From Artocarpus heterophyllus (Eukaryota > Streptophyta > Magnoliopsida > Rosales > Moraceae), in assembly GCA_025403435.1 (NCBI GenBank), contig CM046348.1, forward strand, positions 37,444,052-37,508,051: a DNA stretch of 64,000 nt, read 5' to 3'. The translations under genes and the position numbers were made by a program. Under the pieces are notes generated by a model that made no database searches, had not been told where the DNA came from, and was given only the letters and a program-made list of their open reading frames with translations. Shown in pieces: positions 45,094-57,945 of the stretch. Positions within the stretch are counted from its first letter, which is position 1; each line of letters starts with the position of its first letter.

Positions 45094-48000
45094 TGAGACG
45101 ACCTGCCTTCTCAGGCAGTCACTTTACTTTCTTAAACATCATTTCATAAATAGTAATCTTACTTACATAGTAAGAAAAATACTGAAATAAATTTTTTTTC
45201 TTTAAACGTTCTTTAAAACTGATGCGACCTCTGTCGCATTTCCAGTTGAGACATCGCTCAACACTTGTCCTTAAAATCATTTCAAATCGTTTCTTAAAAC
45301 TTAATAAGAAACATTTATTAAATCATAGCTTAAAACTTTACTTTATAATTACATAAAACAGATCGTAAACTGTATCTTAAAACTTTGAATACATTTCTTA
45401 GAACTTTGATTTTCTTAAAACTTTAAAAACACTATATTAAACAATGAAAAACCTTTTCTTTGCATAGCGGAAGCAAATAGTGATGGTATCCATACCCAAA
45501 TCTTCGCATCTGTCCATAAACAGTTTTTCAGAAAGTTTTCCATAAACAGTTAACATAAATACTTTATAATAAGGAATACAAGCAAATTCATAATGCATTA
45601 CTCCAATTATGCTCAATTATTAACTTCAATTATGAGCATTTTATGAACATTCTATAAACTTAAATATTCCTTTCTTTCTCAACCTTTATTCTTGTTCCTT
45701 AACTTTCTTTATCTTATAACCTTCCTTTTCCTTACTTTAATTTAGTGTTTGCACCAACTCATTAATCATGAGATCATAAATATGATGCTTCCCTTGTGGA
45801 AGACTTGAGACCATCAAACATTGAGGTCTTGTACCTCACCTTTAGGAGGTCAAACTTTAACTTTACTTTCATTACCTCATAACAAAGAGGCTGGTATGAC
45901 ACTTTCTTTTTATCTTTACGTTACCTTCTTATTAACTTTAGTGAGCATTCCAAATGCAATCACATCATATGCAAACACACTTGCAATTCATAGCTTGTAC
46001 TATAAACCTATTGCATAACAAATGCAACATATTGCTTAATAAATACATCATAAAACGCAAACACATTTTGCTAATCATAATTTGTATTCTAACACTTATT
46101 GCATAACAAATGCAACATAAAACGAAATCACATTTTGCAAATTATAACTTTTATTCTAAAATTTATTGCACAACAAATGCAACTTATTGCATAGCAAATG
46201 CATCATGAAACTTATAACTTAAACTATAAAACATTTTGCATTGTCATAATGCAAAACATACTTTAAATACTTAAAAATCATAACTTACACTTTTAAGAAA
46301 TGTTATGCATATCAATATGCAAATAAACCTTTAACATAACGATTGCAAATTCATTGCAAATCTTTTTCTTGAACTTTAAAACTTTTTGCATAATAAATGC
46401 AAACATACTTTAAAAGAAACTTGCATAATAATTGCAAACTCATTTGCAAATTATATAAATAAGCATTTAAAAATCATTTATTTCATGCTATAGGTGATTT
46501 TTGAAACTTACCCAAACTATGCTCTAGCGTTCTCTATTCCGTTCCTTTTCCTTGCATTAGTCGGCCTCTGTGTCCTGATCAAACGACAACCGACTTATTA
46601 GATAACTTTCTTTATTATCAATCCACTCTATTGATAATAAAACGTAAACATTATCCATTCTTTCCTTTTAACTTGACTAGTATACTTTCGTTTACCGTTG
46701 TCTTTACTTATCCTTATAAACCCTCGGTTTACCTTTCCTTTACTTAGCTTTGTGACCCACCGAGGTTACTTTTCCTTTTAACTTCGTAATCCATCGGTTT
46801 ACCTCTCGTTTAGTTAAACATCCTTTATTAAATCTCTGGTCTCACATGACGGTTACGTTACTTAATGTATTACAGAACATTTTTCATCTAATAACGTTCT
46901 GCTAAATCGGATTGTTCGACTCCGTTCTAGCCATTTCTTGATAATGACGATTTTACCATCAACGAGTTTTTCATCACCTTGTAACGTTATAAAACTCATT
47001 CTCACATAAAACAGTATAACAATCACTGATCATGAATTTCATAAATTTCTATGAAAGCATCTAAAACAATTTATTTTAAAACAGTTCATACTGTAGGCGA
47101 GATTCCTACTTACTTGAACTCCAAGCTAAGCAGATCCAGTTGTACCTCGCTGTATCTACAGTATGTTAAGCATCCTCTGCAGTGCTCCTCGAGCGACCAT
47201 AATTAGCTAGGAATGCTTCCTGGAGATCATAAATTCTTGAAAACGTCATTCTGGACTCTGTTACTGCTATTTAAATCGCCTCGATTCGCGTACAATTAGT
47301 ACTAGATGATTTTTACCGGAGTAGAATTTGCTCAAACGAAGGTCACCATTGCGTTCAAAGCGTCGAAACGAGTCGGGAGGCAGTCTCAGATCTTCGATCG
47401 GAGGTCCGGATCACAAAAATCCAAAGTCGCCGTTGACCGACCGTTGACTGACTTTGACCGACGTTGAGCGGTGTCAATCGGGGTCCGTTGGAAGCTAGGC
47501 TCAGGCCTACCCCCCCTAAATTGACCCTTCTGAGTCCAATGGCTATGTCAATTTCACCTAATTCCGCATCTACCATAGTGGGTCGTGAAGTACAACGTCG
47601 ATAGAAATGGATGAGCTCCGATCTTGATTCTCCGATGGTGGTGGACCAAAATTGGTCGAGGGCTTTTGCTACCCACTCATTTCTGAGTCGAACGGTGGTG
47701 GAGGTGTACCTCACCGCCACCGTGAGCGGCGGTTCCGAGTGGCGGCGCGACGGTAGAGACGGGGCAGCTCCGGCGAAGCTTTTCCAGCCAAAATCGAGCT
47801 GGAAAATTTGTACCATCTTGTTCCTCTCATTATGCTGAGTCTGTAGACACCAAGATCACGTCGATTGGTGGTCGGACGGCTAAGAAATCACGTCAGGAAG
47901 AAATGGGTTTCACCGCCACTTTAGGCGGCGTGTGTGGCCTCCTCCGGCGACGTTTTGGGCGGCATGACACCTCGTTGGACTCAGCTCGTCGAGAGCTTTC

Positions 48001-48326
48001 CATTGGTGCTAGAGGTGTCGAAAACAGACGCCGAAATCTTGAACGAGATTTGAGGAGAGAGAGAGAATTCTAGAGAGAGAAAGTAGAGAGAGAAAGAGTC
48101 GAATTTTCTCTGATTTTTTTAATATTTTTTTTCCTTTTTTTCTTTTCTTTTTATAAAATTATAAAAAGAAATTGTGGTCCACACAATCAAATTCTTATAC
48201 TGTGTTGCTCTAATACTGTATAATTTTCCATGTTATTATACAGTATTTTTCATTAAACTGTAATTTGTCTTAATATAATCCTTAGTTTAATGCATTTTTA
48301 ATGCATTAAAAATCTCAGGTGTTACA
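45094..48326 (-). repeat. LARD 3' LTR (3233 bp, with internal deletion)
   Basis: Opens TGAGACGACCTGCC on the plus strand and closes CAGGTGTTACA. It aligns with the partner LTR throughout, except that a block corresponding to about 49830-50200 is missing near 45515. That block contains the TGAGCTTTCGCTCAGT hairpin. Nine or so differences in 158 aligned bases at the inner end suggest an insertion older than the gypsy at 53943. Confidence 0.92.
47355..47816 (-). CDS. LTR-resident ORF (153 codons) of unknown meaning
   Basis: The GC-richer central part of the LTR has an open frame with GWKSFAGAAPSLPSRRHSEP and NEWVAKALDQFWSTT. The partner LTR has the same sequence, but the frame is shortened to 90 codons (52111-52383) by substitutions and indels. 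No known domain is recognised. The decay in the partner argues against selection on a protein. It may simply reflect base composition in a former regulatory or untranslated region. Confidence 0.25.
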   Translation of the reverse strand: MVQIFQLDFGWKSFAGAAPSLPSRRHSEPPLTVAVRYTSTTVRLRNEWVAKALDQFWSTTIGESRSELIHFYRRCTSRPTMVDAELGEIDIAIGLRRVNLGGVGLSLASNGPRLTPLNVGQSQSTVGQRRLWIFVIRTSDRRSETASRLVSTL

Positions 48327-49416
48327 ATCTACCCTCCTTAACAATTTTTGTCCGCGAAAATTAGAACCTTCATAGGTAGTTCATCTCCCTTGTCATCCTT
48401 TTTCGTTCTTAACATGCTTCCTTAGTCACTACTTTTTCATTAAAACTGAGCCTTCATCTTGAAACTTCAACAATTTTCATCATATTACTGACATATTCTT
48501 TTAAATTATACACCATACTTCCGCTGCGCAACTCTGATCTTTCAACATTTTAGCGCAGTTTCCATTCATCTAAAGGTTTAACATTCTATATTTGAATGCT
48601 ATTATCGGAAATAGGGTTTATTTCCATTCTAATCTCTACATTTCTATCTGAAGATCAGGGTCATCCGACCACAAGATCCATAATTTTTGGTCTATATCCA
48701 TTCTAAAATTGCATTTTCCTATAATTTTCCTTATAATGTATAAATTTCCAGCTCCATCCTCCAATCTGTGAGGTTTCTATTGCCAGATTGGGCATCATTG
48801 TCTTGATCGTATTTCCCATCCGGGCAGTTACGAGCTCATTCGCATGTCTCAGCTCAACGAAGGAGTGCTTAAGCTCGATAAAATAACATAATTAGTGATC
48901 TAACGTCTGGTTGCTCTCAGGCACTCTCATTCCATAGAGCACTAAAAATCACTTCAGACCTTCATTATCCTGTTATCTTGATCCACTTTTTCTCGTTATA
49001 CGTGTAGCCAATACAGAATAACTCCAACAGAGTAACATTTGCTCCTATGGAGACACCATTGTGCGCCTAAACATCATAACGTGTCACAAGCTTATCTTCT
49101 TGATTTTGAGCTATCGGCCATCTGTTGACCATCATTGACCACGTTTTGTCATCGTTGACTTGACATCGCTAATAGGCGACGACTACTGTCGACTTGCAAG
49201 GACATTCTAGCATATATCATCACGTTCATCCTTTGACCTTTGCCTTCTCGTTGCTTATCTAGGTGTGCCGATATCAAAGGCTATGCCCAACATAAACATG
49301 TATTCATTAAATTCAAACTTTTCTTCCTACTTAACTTAACTTACTTACTTGAGCTATGGTGTAGCAGACATGTGACAGAGCGAGATGGGATGGCAGGATA
49401 CTGCTCTGATACAACC
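48327..49416 (-). other. LARD internal region (non-coding, 1090 bp)
   Basis: No frame of useful length and no gag, protease, RT or integrase motif on either strand. It contains a cluster of TTGAC(C/T) strings at 49123-49165 near the primer-binding end. It probably includes the leader and packaging signals that let the RNA be used in trans (inference). Confidence 0.75.
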
Positions 49417-52400
49417 TGAGATGACCCGCCTTTTCGGGCAGTCACTTTACTTTCTTAAACATCATTTCATAAATAGTAATCTTACTTACTTAGTAAGAAA
49501 AATACTGAAATAAATTTTTTTTTCTTTAAACGTTCTTTAAAACTGATGCGACCTCTGTCGCATTTCAAGTTGAGACATCGCTCAACACTTGTCCTTAAAA
49601 TTATTTCAAATCGTTTCTTAAAACTTAATAAGAAACATTTATTAAATCATAGCTTAAAACTCTACTTCATAATTACATAAAACAGATCATAAACTGTATC
49701 TTAAAACTTTGAATACATTTCTTAGAACTTTGATTTTCTTAAAACTTTAAAAACACTACATTAAACAATGGAAAACCTTTTCTTTGCATAGCGGAAGCAA
49801 ACAGTGATGGTATCCATACCCAAATCTTTGCATCTGTCTTCCGCAGCACCTAACTCTTCTAACGGGTCCTATTGGTCACCTATAAATTACCTACAACATG
49901 AAAAACTTTTAATGAGCTTTCGCTCAGTAAGTTCAAACATAAACTCACAATTCATTTAATCATGCTTTAAAACTTTTCCCATAAAAACCTTTCTCTTGAA
50001 ACATTCTTCATGAACGTTTTCCATAAACATTTCTGAAAACGTTTTTCATAAACGTTTTTCATAAAACATTTCTGAAACCTTTTGCATAAACATTTATCGT
50101 AAAACATTTCTTGAATGTTTATCTTAAAACGTCATTTATAAATCTTTTCTTAAAAACATGAAAATGTTCTTCATAAACATTTATCGTAAACATTTTTCAG
50201 AATATTTTCCATAAACAGCTAACGTAAATACTTTATAATAAGGAATACAAGCAAATTCATAATGCATTATTCCAATTATGCTCAATTATTAACTTCAATT
50301 ATGAGCATTTTATGAACATTCTATAAACTTAAATATTCCTTTCTTTCTCAACCTTTATTCTTGTTCTTTAACTTTCTTTATCTTATAACCTTCGTTTTCC
50401 TTACTTTACTTTAGTGTTCGTACCAACTCATTAATCATGAGATCATAAATATGATGCTTCCCTTGTGGAAGACTTGAGACCATCAAACATTGAGGTCTTG
50501 CACCTCACCTTTAGGAGGTCAAACTTTAACTTTACTTTCATTACCTCATAACAAAGAGGCTGGTACGACACTTTCTTTTTATCTTTATGTTACCTTCTTA
50601 TTAACTTTAGTGAGCATTCCAAATGCAATCACATCATATGCAAACACACTTGCAATTCATAGCTTGTACTATAAAACCTATTGCATAACAAATGCAACAT
50701 ATTGCTTAATAAATACATCATAAAACGCAAACACATTTTGCGAATCATAATTTGTATTCTAACACTTATTGCATAACAAATGCAACATAAAACGAAATCA
50801 CATTTTACAAATTATAACTTTTATTCTAAAATTTATTGCACAACAAATGCAACTTATTGCATAGCAAATGCATCATGAAACTTATAACTTAAACTATAAA
50901 ACATTTTGCATTGTCATAATGCACAACATACTTTAAATACTTAAAAATCATAACTTACACTTTTAAGAAATGTTATGCATATCAATATGCAAATAAATCT
51001 TTAACATAACGATTGCAAATTCATTGCAAATCTTTTTCTTGAACTTTAAAAATTTTTGCATAATAAATGCAAACATACTTTAAAAGAAACTTGCATAATA
51101 ATTGCAAACTCATTTGCAAATTATATAAATAAGCATTTAAAAATCATTTATTTCATGCTATAGGTGATTTTTGAAACTTACCCAAACTATGCTCTAGCGT
51201 TCTCTATTCCGTTCCTTTTCCTTGCATTAGTCGGCCTCTGTGTCCTGATCAAACGACAGCCGACTTATTAGTTAACTTTCTTTATTATCAATCCACTTGA
51301 TTGATAATAAAACGTAAACATTATCCATTCTTTCCTTTTAACTTGACTAGTATACTTTCGTTTACCGTTGTCTTTACTTATCCTTATAAACCATCGGTTT
51401 ACCTTTCCTTCACTTAGCTTTGTATCCCACCGTGGTTACTTTTCCTTTTAACTTCGTAGCCCATCGGTTTACCTCTCGTTTACTTAAACATCGCTTATTA
51501 AATCTCTGGTCTCACATGACGGTTACGTTACTTAACGTATTACGAAACATTTTTTGTCTAATAACGTTATGCTAAATCGGAGTGTTCGACTCCGTTCTAG
51601 CCGTTTCTTGATAATGACGATTTTACCATCAACAAGTTTTTCGTCACCTTGTAACGTTATAAAACAATATAACAATCACTGATCATGCATTTCATAAATT
51701 TCTATGAAAGCATCTAAAACAATTTATTTTAAAACAGTTCATACTGTAGACGAGATTCCTACTTACTTGAACTCCAAGCTAAGCAGATCCAGTTGTACCT
51801 CGCTGTATCTACAGTATGTGAAGCATCCTCTGTAGTGCTCCTCGAGCGACCATTATTAGCTAGGAATGCTTCCTGGAGATCATAAATTCTTGAAAACGTC
51901 ATTCTGGACTCCGTTACTACAGTTTGAATCGCCTCGATCCGCATGCAATTGGTACCGGATGATTTTCACTGGAGTGGAATTTGCTTGAACGGAGCTCACC
52001 ATTGCTTTCAGAGTATCGAAACGAGTCGGGAGGCGGTCTCGGATCTTCGATCGGAGGTCCGGATCACAAAAATCTAAAGTCGCTGTTGACTGACGTTTAC
52101 CGGGCGTTGACTAGCTTTGATCGGCGTTGCCCGGCGTCAATCGGGGTCCGTTGGAAGCTGGGCTCGGGCTTGCCCCCCTTAAATTGACCCTTTTGAGTCC
52201 AATGACAGTGTCAATTTCACCTAATTCTGCATCTAACATAGCGGGTCGTGAAGTACAACATCGATAGAAATGGATGAGCTCAGATCTTGGTTCTCCGACA
52301 ATGGTGGACCAAAATTGGTCGAGGGCTTTTGCTACCCACTCATTTCTAAGTCGAACGGTGGTGGAGGTGTACCTCACCGACATCGTGACCGACGATTCCT

Positions 52401-52968
52401 AGTGGCAGCGCGACGGCAGAGACAGGGCAGCTTCGGCGAAGCTTTTCCAGCCAAAATCGAGCTGGAAAATTGGTACCATCTTGTTCCTCTCATTATGCTG
52501 AGTCTGTAGACACCAAGATCGCGTCGATTGGTGGTCGGACGGCGGAGAAATCATGTCGGGAAGAAATGGGTTTCACCGCCACTTTAGGCGGCGCGTGTGG
52601 CCTCCTCCGGTGACGTTTTGGGCAGCATGACACCTCGTTGGACTCAGCTCGTCGAGAGCTTTCCATTGGTGCGGGAGGTGTCGAAAACAGATGCCGGAAT
52701 CTTAAACGAGATTTGAGGAGAGAGAAAGTAGAGAGAGAAAGAGTCAAATTTTCTCTGATTTTTTTGATTTTTTCCTTTTTTTTTCTTTTCTTTTTATAAA
52801 AGTATAAAAAGAAATTGTGGTCCACACAATCAAATTCTTATACTGCATTGTTCTAATACTGTATAATTTTCCATGTTATTATACAGTATTTTTCATTAAA
52901 TTGTACTTTGCCTTAATATAATCCTTAATTTAATCATTTTTAATGCATTAAAAATCTCAGGTGTTATA
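49417..52968 (-). repeat. LARD 5' LTR (3552 bp)
   Basis: The more complete LTR. It carries the hairpin TGAGCTTTCGCTCAGT at 49913-49928, tandem TTTTCCATAAACATTT-like units (about 49975-50210), and a long stretch of TTGCATAACAAATGCAA-type repeats (about 50640-51130). The plus-strand right end is CAGGTGTTATA (one change from TTACA). On the minus strand TTTATAATTT/TTATAAAA near 52790 precedes a CT-rich tract, a plausible promoter. Confidence 0.92.
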
Positions 52969-53942
52969 GGCTGAACCTCAAACTTTCAAAGAAGCTGTAA
53001 GCTTATTTGAGGGTCCTTTATGGAAATAAGCCATAAAGAGTAAAATTGATTCCATCATGCAGAATCATACTTGGAAATTAGTGGACCTTCCTCTAGGAAG
53101 TAAACCGCTAGGTTGAAAGTGGATTTCAAAAGGAAAATGAAAGCAGATGGAACAATTGATAAGTATAAGGCTAGACTTGTTATAAAAGGTTATAGACAAT
53201 AAGAAGGCCTTGATTACTTTGATACTTATTCTCATGTGACGAGCATAACCGCCAAGAAAATGATTTTGGCGATTGCCGCATTGCAGAATCTTGAAGTACA
53301 TCGATGGATGTAAAGAATGCTTTTCTCAATGGAGATCTTGAAGAAGAAATATATACGAAACAACCTGAGGGTTGTATTACTTCAGGACAAGAAAAGAAAG
53401 TCTACAAATTTATAAAGTATTTGTATGGGCTTAAACAAGGACCAAAGCAATGGCATGAGAAATTTGACAGTGTTATGATGTCAAATGGTTTCAAAATTAA
53501 TGAGTGTGACAAGTGTGTTTATGTCCAAAGAACAGACAATGGATATATCATTTTTTGTCTGTATGTAGATAACATGCTAATTGTGGGTAGCAATGATCGG
53601 ATTATCAAATCTACCAAGGATATGTTGAACTCTAGGTTTGACATGAAAGACAAAGGACCTGTTGATTTTGGGAATCAAAATCAAAAGATCACCTGATGGA
53701 CTCATCTTGAGTCAGTCACGCTATGTGGACAGAATACTGGGCAAATTTAACAAACATGACCCTTACGTGGCCAAAACACCCATTGATATTAGTCAACATT
53801 TGTCCAAAAATAGAGGAGAAAATATATCCCAAGTGGAATATGATAGGATGATAGGCAGTTTAATGTACTGAATGTACAAAGCCAAATATTACTTATGCTA
53901 CGAGTAGTCTGAGCAGATTCACAAGTAATCTAGAAGATGACC
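52969..53942 (+). pseudogene. C2 reverse transcriptase (copia type)
   Basis: After GGCTG the frame resumes EPQTFKEAVSLFEGPLWK, with a stop, then HTWKLVDLPLGSKPLG, DGTIDKYKARLV and MDVKNAFLNGDLEEEIYTKQ then PEG. It continues with KYLYGLKQGPKQWHEKFD, the catalytic box FCLYVDNMLIVG and FDMKDKGPVDFG. The active-site YVDD is YVDN, a loss of the second aspartate. A frameshift near 53665 leads to LGIKIKRSPDGLILSQSRYV and YDRMIGSLMY. The gypsy element then splits it at GATGACC. Confidence 0.88.
53938..53942. repeat. Gypsy E3 target-site duplication, left copy
   Basis: TGACC precedes the LTR and recurs exactly at 63095-63099 after the other LTR. Confidence 0.96.
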
Positions 53943-56148
53943 TGTCACGCCCCGAAGTACGGGAGGTGACGTGGCGGATTATTTAAAGTAATTAAAAGAG
54001 AATTTAATTAAAAATCAAGAGTTTAGGAGTTGAATTAAATATAAAATGTGAGGTTCTTTAAAACAACACCTTATAAAAGAGTTCATATATATTAAGCAAT
54101 TGAAATCATTAAACGAATAATAATAAAACAGTAAAGTCGCGAGTATGGGTCACACAGACCCACAACTTGTGCACACACAAGGTACTGACAATATCATAAA
54201 TACAACCACAGTCCAAGTACAAATAAAGTTAAAATCTTATATGCTTTGATTTAAATATTACAAATAAATCAACTAGCCCCTCTACTGCTCCTGAGTCCTG
54301 TCCGTTGAATCCTCTCCAAACCTAAATGAAAAACCACCTAGAAGGGGGGAAATTTAAAACAAATAAAACGTGAGCGAAGGGCTCAGTAGGACTATGTTTT
54401 GTAAAATAATTTAATTTAAAGAAACATTTCCTTATTCAGGAATTATTTAAAAGAAACCTTAAATGAATAAATAAATACATAGATTTAAGTAAAACCGTTC
54501 TGACCTAGAACAGTTTACTCGTACAACCAGTAATATCATTTTTCTTTCCTAGGCAAACCATAATAATATCACCACCGTAGTGGTCCAGCTGGGTTTCGGG
54601 ACCTGCCCCCAAGGTCGATCACTACACGACCCGATCTCTGATATGGCATCATGCCTATATGTTTATTATCATTATCGTTCAAACCCAATTACCGAGTGTT
54701 GTCATTTACATTCATTATGAAGTTCATTTCAGTTCACGGTATATTAAAATATAACCGATAAATTCATTTTTCAAACAACCATTGAAAACATATTAATAGA
54801 AATCCTTTTCAAAGCCAAATCATTTCAAAACTAGGCTACCAAAGAAATATGGTAGAAGTCCTACCTCAATACTCGTGCCGGTGCCCCACACCGTAATCTC
54901 GGTCCGCTATACGTTAGCTCCGCGGAACCACGAACGATCCTAGATACAAACTAAGTCGATCAATATCTAGTTCGAGACATTCTATGTTACTAAACCATTT
55001 CATGATGTCCTAGTGTGCCATTTGTACCTTTAAAATCATTCTATAAGGTTGGAATTTAAATCAGGGTTCAAAACAGTGAAAACGGGTGAAAATCACAAAA
55101 TTTTCCATGCCTCGGCCGGCCTGCCGAACTCCCTACTTCGGCCGGCCGAACTGTACAGTTCGGACGGCAGGAAGCCAAGTCCGGTCGGCCGATCATTTCC
55201 CCAGGTTCGGCCTGCTGGACGAAAGAACACCGGCTTGTCGATCCCTATTCTGGCCTGCCGAACACGTGATCCGGCCTGCCGAACTGGGAAAACCCAGAAA
55301 TCCAGCCACGGGTTTCCCGATCCCCAAAACACAAATCTTGATTTTAACCTGTTTTTCTCAAATCCCAGGCATAGAAAACAATCGTAGTTGATAGAAAAAC
55401 ATAGTAGAACACATTTGAACTCATTTAAACAAGTTTTAAAGTCAAAAATCTCAAAAGTCTGAAAATGAGAAAATGGGGAGAAAAATGAAAAATCTTGAAT
55501 CCAATCTGTTTTTCTTCAATCTAAGCTTAGATTCTAGTTGTTCTAAGTTCATTTAACTCAAATCAAGGGTTTTCTAGGCTTAAACAAACCTAAATTTCAA
55601 AAATGCACAAAATTGCAAATTTTGAAAAAAATTTAGAAATTTCAAAACTAACCTCGAATCGAAGCTTCAATCCGCGTCCTCAGTTGCTAAATCATGTCCC
55701 CGAGCTTCCTCCTTGCTAACCCGAAGCTTGGATTCGAATTTGACTTCAAAAATTTTGAGAGAGAAGTAAAGAGAGAGGAGAGATGGCTCACGGGTGAAAG
55801 AGAGAACGAGAGAGAGAGAGAGAGAGTGAAATCAGGGAGAGTGAGGAGAGAGGAGGAAGAGAGAGAATAAATAGAGAAAATTGGTGGGCGGTTTTACTGT
55901 GCGAAAACCATGTGCCGCCCACGGTTTTGTAAAACGGAGTATTTTTAACATTTTTCAAATTGTTGTGTTTTAAAACTCGAAACATCATTTTAAAACAATA
56001 TGAAATCATTTGAATTCATCAAATTAACAAAACAACCAAAAATTCAAAATCCAACCGAGTAATCAAATTAATGTTGAAACATTAATTATGGCACACTAAT
56101 TCATCATTTATATTACATTAACATTAAATAAATTTCAGGGCGTTACAA
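53943..56148 (-). repeat. E3 3' LTR
   Basis: Plus strand TGTCACGCCCCGAAGTACGG to TTTCAGGGCGTTACA. It carries the GAGCGAAGGGCTC hairpin (about 54372-54384), the GGCCTGCCGAAC cluster (55110-55290) and the GA tract beside AATAAATAG (55745-55875). An open plus frame across the cluster (55049-55387) is only a composition effect. Confidence 0.95.
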
Positions 56149-56161
56149 CTCTCCACCCCTA
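56149..56161 (-). other. E3 polypurine tract
   Basis: Minus strand AGGGGTGGAGAGT ends exactly at the LTR start. This is the primer for plus-strand synthesis and marks this LTR as the 3' one. Confidence 0.9.
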
Positions 56162-56195
56162 AAAGAAATTTCGCCCTCGAAATTTACATCTCATT

Positions 56196-57080
56196 TTAGA
56201 AACAAAAAAAATGCGGATACAATTCCCGCATACTCGAATCTAGTTCCCAAGTGGCTTCACCAACCCTGTGATGCTGCCACGCGACTTTTACCAACGGTAT
56301 CTCACGACGACGCAAACTAATCACTTTCCAGTCGATAATCTGAATCGGCACTTCTTCGTACGTCGTATCTTCCTGAACCTGCATATCGCAAAATGAAACT
56401 ATCTTACCCTCCTTAGGTGGACACTTCCTAAGCATCGACACATGAAACACGTCATGCACATGAGAAAGTTCGGGAGGAAGATCAAGCCGATAAGCGACCA
56501 CACCAACACGCTGAGTGATCTTGAACGGCCCAATATACCTCGGCGCCAGCTTCCCACTCACTCCGAACTGCATAGTTCCCTTACGAGGCGATACCCTCAA
56601 GAGAACGAAATCTCCAACCGCGAACTCTAAGGGTCTACGTCTCCTATCTACGTAACTCTTCTGGCGACTCTGAGCCGCCCTCAACCGATCTCGAATCACC
56701 ACGACTTTCTCGTTACTATCACGGATCTCATCCGGCCCAAGAATAACCCTATCTTTCGGCTCGGCCCAACACACAGGTGACCGACACGGTTGCCCATACA
56801 ACGCCTCAAACGGTGCCATATCAATACTCGCCTGATAGCTATTGTTATATGCAAACTCTGCCAGATGCAAACATTGCTTCCAATTCCCGCCGAAGTCCAA
56901 CGCACAGGCACGCAACATATCTTCGAGAATCTGAATAACCCGCTCAGACTGCCCATCAGTCTGAGGATGAAACACCGTATTGAAGTTCAAGTTCGTACCT
57001 AAAGCCTCCTGAAAACTCCTCCAGTTACTTAGCATTAAACCTGGTGTCTCGATCAGAGGTGATGGACAAAGGAACTCCAT
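56196..57080 (-). pseudogene. E3 integrase C-terminal part and chromodomain
   Basis: The frame gives FNTVFHPQTDGQSERVIQIL with the conserved Glu of the D,D35E triad, then FAYNNSYQASIDMAPFEALY and GPFKITQRVGVVAYRLDLP. A GPF/Y module precedes the C-terminal chromodomain-like segment IDWKVISLRRREIPLVKVAW, continuing QHHRVGEATWELDSSMRELY, typical of Tekay/Del chromoviruses. That domain steers integration to methylated-histone chromatin in the family. A one-base frameshift near 57030 separates it from the first half of integrase. Confidence 0.9.
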
Positions 57081-57936
57081 GCAACCTCACATTGTTCTGC
57101 ATATACAACTCCCCGAGAACCTTCCTCGAACACGTTGACCTAAACAGAATGAAATGCGTCGATTTTGTCAACCTGTCGACCATGACCCAAACCGCATCAT
57201 GCCGTTGCTCTGTCCTCGGTAAACCTGTGAGAAAATCCATCGTCACATGCTCCCATTTCCACCCTGGAATAGGAAGCGGCTGAAGCTGACTTGCAGGCTT
57301 CTGATGCTCAGCTTTCACCTGAAGACACGTCCAACACTTGGCCACGTACTCTCGAACATCTTTCTTCATGCCTCTCCACCAATACTGCCTCTTCAAATCG
57401 TGATACATCTTTGTGCTCCCCAGATGAATACCGAACTGAGACCTATGAGCTTCGTCTAAAACGGCTTTCGTCACCTCAGCGATAGCTGGAACTGCAAGAT
57501 GCTCCTGAAAGTACAACGATCCATCTGCATGCACGCTCCATTCTTCAAACTGCTCCCCGTTCTGAATCCACGACCAAATCCCCTGCAAATGCTGATCCTG
57601 CCACTGACTTTGCTTCACCATCCGAACAAGAGCTGGGGTCGCTTCCACATGATATACCGAAACTCGATCACAGTCTTCATGATACAGTAGCCTAAACTTG
57701 CTCACTGTCGCATCCTTGGTCCAGTCCTCAAAAGCCAAACAAGCGAGAATCCCTGAAGAATTCCTACTAAGCATGTCCGTGACCACATTAGCTTTCCCGG
57801 GATGATACTGCAACGCAAAATCATAATCCTCCATATACTTGATCCATCTACACTGCCTTAAGTTAAGATCCCTCTGAGTGAACAAATACCTCAAACTCTT
57901 GTGATCAGAGAAGACCTGAAACGACGCTCCATACAA
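57025..57936 (-). pseudogene. E3 RNase H end and integrase N-terminal part
   Basis: The frame begins MYGASFQVFSDHKSLRYLFT and FALQYHPGKANVVTDMLSR (end of RNase H). It goes on to the zinc-binding HHCC module HRSQFGIHLGSTKMYHDLKR...CWTCLQVKAEHQ, then WEHVTMDFLTGLP with the first catalytic Asp, HDAVWVMVDRLTKSTHF and SLSITSDRDTRF-like LSITSDRDTRF with the second Asp. It terminates after NAK by frameshift. In a working element integrase inserts the cDNA and makes the 5-bp duplication seen at the ends. Confidence 0.9.
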
Positions 57937-57945
57937 GTAACACCT

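Larger units (their letters stand above)
45094..52968 (-). mobile_element. LARD-type LTR retrotransposon with non-coding centre
   Basis: Two direct repeats of 3233 bp (45094-48326) and 3552 bp (49417-52968) enclose only 1090 bp without any domain-bearing frame. The polypurine tract (minus AAGGAGGGTAGAT, 48327-48340) and the primer-binding site (minus GGTTGTATCAGAGCAG, about 49416-49401) place the element on the minus strand. The perfect GGCTG duplication shows both ends are original. With no gag or pol it must have moved using proteins from another element. It interrupts the copia polyprotein between the integrase linker and the RT. Confidence 0.92.

Noticed and set aside
55049..55391. Plus-strand open frames in the gypsy LTRs (also 61996-62338)
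   Set aside because: They run through the repeated GC-rich motif block of the LTR; antisense to the element and changed in each copy.
57044..57690. Several plus-strand frames over the gypsy integrase
   Set aside because: Antisense shadows of the integrase and RNase H coding sequence.
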